DNA from: Phycisphaerae bacterium
GTDB lineage: Bacteria; Planctomycetota; Phycisphaerae; Sedimentisphaerales; Anaerobacaceae
Assembly: GCA_030615025.1 (NCBI GenBank)
Contig: JAUXAB010000004.1
Coordinates: 35,042 to 99,041 of the forward strand
DNA: 64,000 nucleotides
Direction of reading: 5' to 3'
Part shown: piece after piece, positions 61,274 through 64,000 of the stretch
Layout: every line of letters starts with the position of its first letter
Position numbering within the stretch: position 1 is the stretch's first letter
The notes under the pieces: generated by a model
What the model was told of the DNA's origin: nothing
The model's input: the letters and a program-made list of their open reading frames with translations, nothing else
The model's database searches: none
Made by a program: the position numbers and the translations under genes

Positions 61274-62560
61274 TCAATTATCGCCCCATTTATTTTTGAC
61301 AAATTTGATTTCTTCTATTCGAGGATTAGTAAGTTTTTGTGTCGGGGTTACGTTTACACTCCAATTGATTTCGAATATAGAATGACCGGTAGAAACATTT
61401 ATCTTATTTTTCTTTGTTGACAAATTTGGATCTCCACCACCATATGATGTTATATCTAAAGAATCTATATTTGGTACTTTTGGCACTTCCCAACCACCCA
61501 GCTTGAATGTATTTGAAGAACCAGGTGCCGGTGGCATAGACAATGAATCACCACCCACGTATGGTGTACCTGTTAAATTAAGGTAGGTTCCTGGAGACAC
61601 TTGTCCCCCACCTAATAATAAATTGGAAGCACTTAAGTCTTGTGTTACAGGCAATTCATACCTGAACAGTTTTACCTCAATTGCTACCGTAGTCACCCAA
61701 AATGTTCTCTGCCGCCTCTTTTTCACAAATACCGGCTTTGCAATCTTCCAAGTTCCGTTTTCTCTTTGCAAGTCTTCTTTAGGAATCGATGTAAGTTCTT
61801 TACTGTAAGATTCTTTAATTTTATCTTCGATATTTTCCTTATAAAAAAGACCTTCTTTGTTTTCTTCTTCAAAGAAATAATTTTTAACTTTTTCTTTTAT
61901 TTCTTCGATGAATTTTTCAGTTACTTTTGATACAAGAGTATTAATCAAGCCCTCGAGCTCACTAACATTAGACAAAATCCTTACATTTTTTTTCTCTTTT
62001 GTGCATGATTTCAAATATTCTTTCATTATATTATCGTTAGCTACTATGGCAAGACGACAAACTGATGGAGTAATTGGTGATTCATTTACAAGCTGCAGGA
62101 ATGTTTCGGCTACTATTGTATCCCGAAATCCCTTTTCTTTGTCACCTTGCTCAAAAGGAGGTTGGCGGAAGACAGAAAGTTTTATTATTTCTTCTAAATC
62201 AATTTTTGTTGTATCTACCTCCAAGTTCGATATATCTAATTCGCCGAGCTGTTGTTTTATTGCATTATTGATTCTATCTATCAATATTTTTTCATTTATA
62301 TTTAGATTATGACCAAGGAGTTTCTCCAATTTTTCAATGTAAGGAAGCAATTTAAATGCCGCACATTGCATTTGATATCTACGCTCATCCACAACAATAT
62401 GAGGTAAATACCATTTAATGATTAAATCCGAATGCTTTGAGTTTAATACGATAAGGTTCCTTACTACACTGTTCAATATATAATAAGAAACTTTAGTGTG
62501 AATTACACTGGTATCAAATACAACCTTAAGTTCTGGTTTTTTCCTTCTCATTTTGGCCAT
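61274..62560 (-). CDS. PIN-domain protein with C-terminal unknown domain
   Basis: 428 residues. The N-terminal 200 residues look like a PIN nuclease of the DUF4935 type: VVFDTSVIHTKVSYY (first Asp), WYLPHIVVDERRYQMQ (Glu), EKGFRDTIVAETFLQL (Asp) and LAIVANDNIMKEYL (last Asp), so all four metal-site acids are kept. A charged helical middle (EKFIEEIKEKVKNYFFEEEN) and a Gly/Pro-rich beta end (GTPYVGGDSLSMPPAPGSSN) follow. PIN proteins cut RNA, often as toxins or in defence. It is followed upstream by a zinc-ribbon protein gene on the same strand. Confidence 0.75.
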   Translation of the reverse strand: MAKMRRKKPELKVVFDTSVIHTKVSYYILNSVVRNLIVLNSKHSDLIIKWYLPHIVVDERRYQMQCAAFKLLPYIEKLEKLLGHNLNINEKILIDRINNAIKQQLGELDISNLEVDTTKIDLEEIIKLSVFRQPPFEQGDKEKGFRDTIVAETFLQLVNESPITPSVCRLAIVANDNIMKEYLKSCTKEKKNVRILSNVSELEGLINTLVSKVTEKFIEEIKEKVKNYFFEEENKEGLFYKENIEDKIKESYSKELTSIPKEDLQRENGTWKIAKPVFVKKRRQRTFWVTTVAIEVKLFRYELPVTQDLSASNLLLGGGQVSPGTYLNLTGTPYVGGDSLSMPPAPGSSNTFKLGGWEVPKVPNIDSLDITSYGGGDPNLSTKKNKINVSTGHSIFEINWSVNVTPTQKLTNPRIEEIKFVKNKWGDN

Positions 62561-62579
62561 TTTAAATCGCTTTCTAAAA

Positions 62580-62640
62580 AATCATAAATCCACACTCATT
62601 ACATTCTTCGAATTGCACTCCGGGCAATGGACAGTCCCGA
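62580..62640 (-). pseudogene. zinc-ribbon tail fragment, copy 1
   Basis: The minus strand reads HCPECNSKNVMSVDL and stops with TGA, in a frame different from the end of the neighbouring protein gene. The same tail is encoded at 63587-63640. It looks like the last strands of a CPxC zinc ribbon left after duplication. Confidence 0.5.
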
Positions 62641-62646
62641 TCTCAA

Positions 62647-63534
62647 TCAATTTTTCTTACCTTTATCTTTTTTAATACTAAGAAGTTTCGAAATTGCCTT
62701 ACTCAACACATCTTTTTGTGCTAGTGCTTGTCCCAGTCGTTCGGAAAGCTCTGATAAAACATGTCGAATGCTCGTTGCCAACTCAAGGCATTCTTCATCT
62801 GATTTATTATGTATGCCGGCACTTAGTGCACTATGAAGAAGCGTTAGTGGGTTATGTCCATCTATGAGAAGTATTTGCGGAATTGCATGCTTTATTTCGC
62901 CTATTGCCTGAGTGAATTGGAAGTTCTTCTTCGCTTTGTTTAGTTCTTCAACAATGGTATCTGGCGAATCTTCCACTTTTTTTACAACTTTAATTATTTC
63001 ATCCAACAAGAGATTCTTTTGATTCTCAACAACTCTCCGGTAATAGGTAAATGCGCCCAAACCTAATCCATGAAACTCTGACCGGCGCCCACGAAGGAAG
63101 AGATCTTGGTCGGTGCCAAGAAGACGTAGTAGACGTGTTGGAGTTTTCGGGCCAAATGGTGGCCATTCTCCAAGTTTAACGACAAGCCCTTCGCCCCCCG
63201 AATAAAGCGCAAATGTAAGGATAGAAAAACTCTTCTTGGTAAATTCACAGTTTTTGCATTTGTATTCAATAAAAACCTCATTCCTTTCGTCATGTTTTGT
63301 AAGGTATCCCGTTCTTTGGCTGTATTCAAAGAATCTCATTCCTTCGCAGGAATCGTTTTCACACATAAGATTTAACTCTGGTTTTTTTAAATTAAAATCT
63401 GAACTTCCGCTGGTTTTGTACCAGAGATCGGAGATAATTACCACCTGGTAAGGAGGACAGTTCTCAAGGAAGGCAGCAAATTTCATAGTAGGATATTTAG
63501 GTTCATTCGTATTTTCTTCTTGTTGTTCAGCCAT
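62647..63534 (-). CDS. zinc-ribbon protein with DUF4145-like helical domain
   Basis: 295 residues, AAGG before the ATG. Cys pairs in LMCENDSCEGMRFF and YKCKNCEFTKKSF can form a zinc ribbon at about residues 57-105. The second half has GLGLGAFTYYRRVVENQKNL followed by helices and HNPLTLLHSALSAGIHNKSD, a pattern akin to DUF4145/AbiV-type HEPN-like helical domains found beside nucleases. It precedes the PIN-domain gene on the same strand (86 bases apart), so the two probably form a module. Function unproven. Confidence 0.65.
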   Translation of the reverse strand: MAEQQEENTNEPKYPTMKFAAFLENCPPYQVVIISDLWYKTSGSSDFNLKKPELNLMCENDSCEGMRFFEYSQRTGYLTKHDERNEVFIEYKCKNCEFTKKSFSILTFALYSGGEGLVVKLGEWPPFGPKTPTRLLRLLGTDQDLFLRGRRSEFHGLGLGAFTYYRRVVENQKNLLLDEIIKVVKKVEDSPDTIVEELNKAKKNFQFTQAIGEIKHAIPQILLIDGHNPLTLLHSALSAGIHNKSDEECLELATSIRHVLSELSERLGQALAQKDVLSKAISKLLSIKKDKGKKN

Positions 63535-63586
63535 ATTCTTTACCTTATGTTATTATTCAAAGAATTTAATTTCCCTAAAAAATATC

Positions 63587-63640
63587 ATAAATCCACACTC
63601 ATCACGTTCTTCGAATTACATTCGGGGCAATCCAAAATTG
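63587..63640 (-). pseudogene. zinc-ribbon tail fragment, copy 2
   Basis: The minus strand reads SILDCPECNSKNVMSVDL and a TGA stop. The last 14 residues are identical to the fragment at 62580-62640, while silent positions differ (TGCCCCGAATGTAAT against TGCCCGGAGTGCAAT), which argues that selection on the protein preceded the decay. Confidence 0.5.
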
Positions 63641-63919
63641 ACCGCCTTATTCTTTATCATCTGTTGCGTCTCTCGTAAAATCTGCCTGCCCCGTGAGATA
63701 GCGAAGCGTTATCTCACTGGGGTTATCTAACTGGGGGCTACAAAATGTTGATTATATCTCATCGCTCGTCTCTCGCATCAATTAACCAATTCTCTAATCT
63801 CTAATTCGCTAATTCACTAAACGCTGCCCGCTGTACGCTCTACGCTGCTTTTACTAGCCCCCCCAATCTACCAACCCAAATAATCCTTTTCCACTACAAA
63901 TTTACCCCCCCTCTGCCTT

Positions 63920-63990
63920 CTGTCTTCCGCCGCCTGCCCGAGTCCGAATCCCCGCCAGTCCGAATCCCCGCATGTCGTGGGTAGGGATCC
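63920..63990. repeat. short dispersed repeat, copy 2
   Basis: Second copy of the sequence at 58999-59052, with an internal duplication of the TCCGAATCCC unit. Confidence 0.8.
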
Positions 63991-64000
63991 TGCGTTTCTC

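Larger units (their letters stand above)
63535..64000. other. repeat-rich right end
   Basis: It contains zinc-ribbon tail copy 2 (63587-63640), a stem GTGAGATA/TATCTCAC framed by CCCC and GGGG (about 63691-63722), heptads AATCTCT, AAACGCT, GCCCGCT, GTACGCT, CTACGCT (63785-63848) and the repeat at 63920-63990. No gene reaches the edge. Confidence 0.6.

Noticed and set aside
1..64000. tRNA or rRNA genes
   Set aside because: I looked for the T-loop GGTTCGA pattern with acceptor pairing and for rRNA core words and found none that hold up.

Overview
The window looks like a chromosomal segment of a Planctomycetota bacterium, most likely class Phycisphaerae (Sedimentisphaerales-like). I infer this from several large secreted beta-helix/GLUG/repeat proteins that end in short dockerin-like D-x-N-x-D...W-L tails, TAT-exported Gfo/Idh/MocA oxidoreductases (SRRDF-GGAAA leaders), a TAT-exported sugar isomerase, rpoN, and an mreB-mreC-L,D-transpeptidase cluster. 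Taxonomy is inference; no rRNA or tRNA gene was seen.

Layout. 1-8.4 kb: truncated nagA, a secreted M23 peptidase, an S24/XRE repressor, a four-gene membrane/MntP run, a TAT isomerase, a DUF1805 protein and a phosphohexomutase. 8.4-15.2 kb: a beta-helix protein inserted among decayed tails of a CcdA-like gene, then a leftward redox operon (ArsR, DUF318 permease, TAT flavoprotein, two thioredoxins, CcdA, DUF4405). 15.3-20 kb: a tandem pair of membrane paralogues with an overlapping winged-helix regulator, a second M23 peptidase, rpoN and a 30-residue membrane peptide. 20.3-26.4 kb: three Gfo/Idh/MocA oxidoreductases around an MttB-type methyltransferase. 26.4-30.5 kb: recR and dnaX, normally neighbours, are separated by an opposite-strand cassette of a deoxyribosyltransferase-like enzyme overlapping a dGTPase. 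30.7-36.6 kb: beta-helix protein, ferredoxin, proC, flavin reductase and a TlpA-like protein. 36.6-39.2 kb: an AT-rich region with a small unknown gene and a dCTP deaminase. 39.2-48.8 kb: a SpoIIM-like membrane protein, a sigma factor with added DNA-binding domains, a beta-helix protein, a corrinoid protein, and a fused EtfB-EtfA followed by ETF:quinone oxidoreductase. 49-55 kb: a repeat protein, then an amidase-like protein, mreB, mreC and a LysM/YkuD transpeptidase. 55.4-64 kb: a GLUG-repeat giant, an HExxH lipoprotein, and AT-rich genes including a PIN-domain protein beside a zinc-ribbon protein.

Best candidates for something new: (1) the two-gene NDT/dGTPase cassette in the recR-dnaX interval, plus a separate dCTP deaminase cassette, which together suggest nucleotide-depletion (possibly antiviral) modules; (2) a structured leader motif duplicated ahead of the amidase-like gene and mreB, with compensating stem changes; (3) a genome-wide family of degenerate 7-bp phased repeats that fills at least ten spacers and has also entered the coding sequence of dnaX; (4) a PIN-domain/zinc-ribbon pair bracketed by duplicated zinc-ribbon tails. 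All functional readings rest on motif recognition without database searches.
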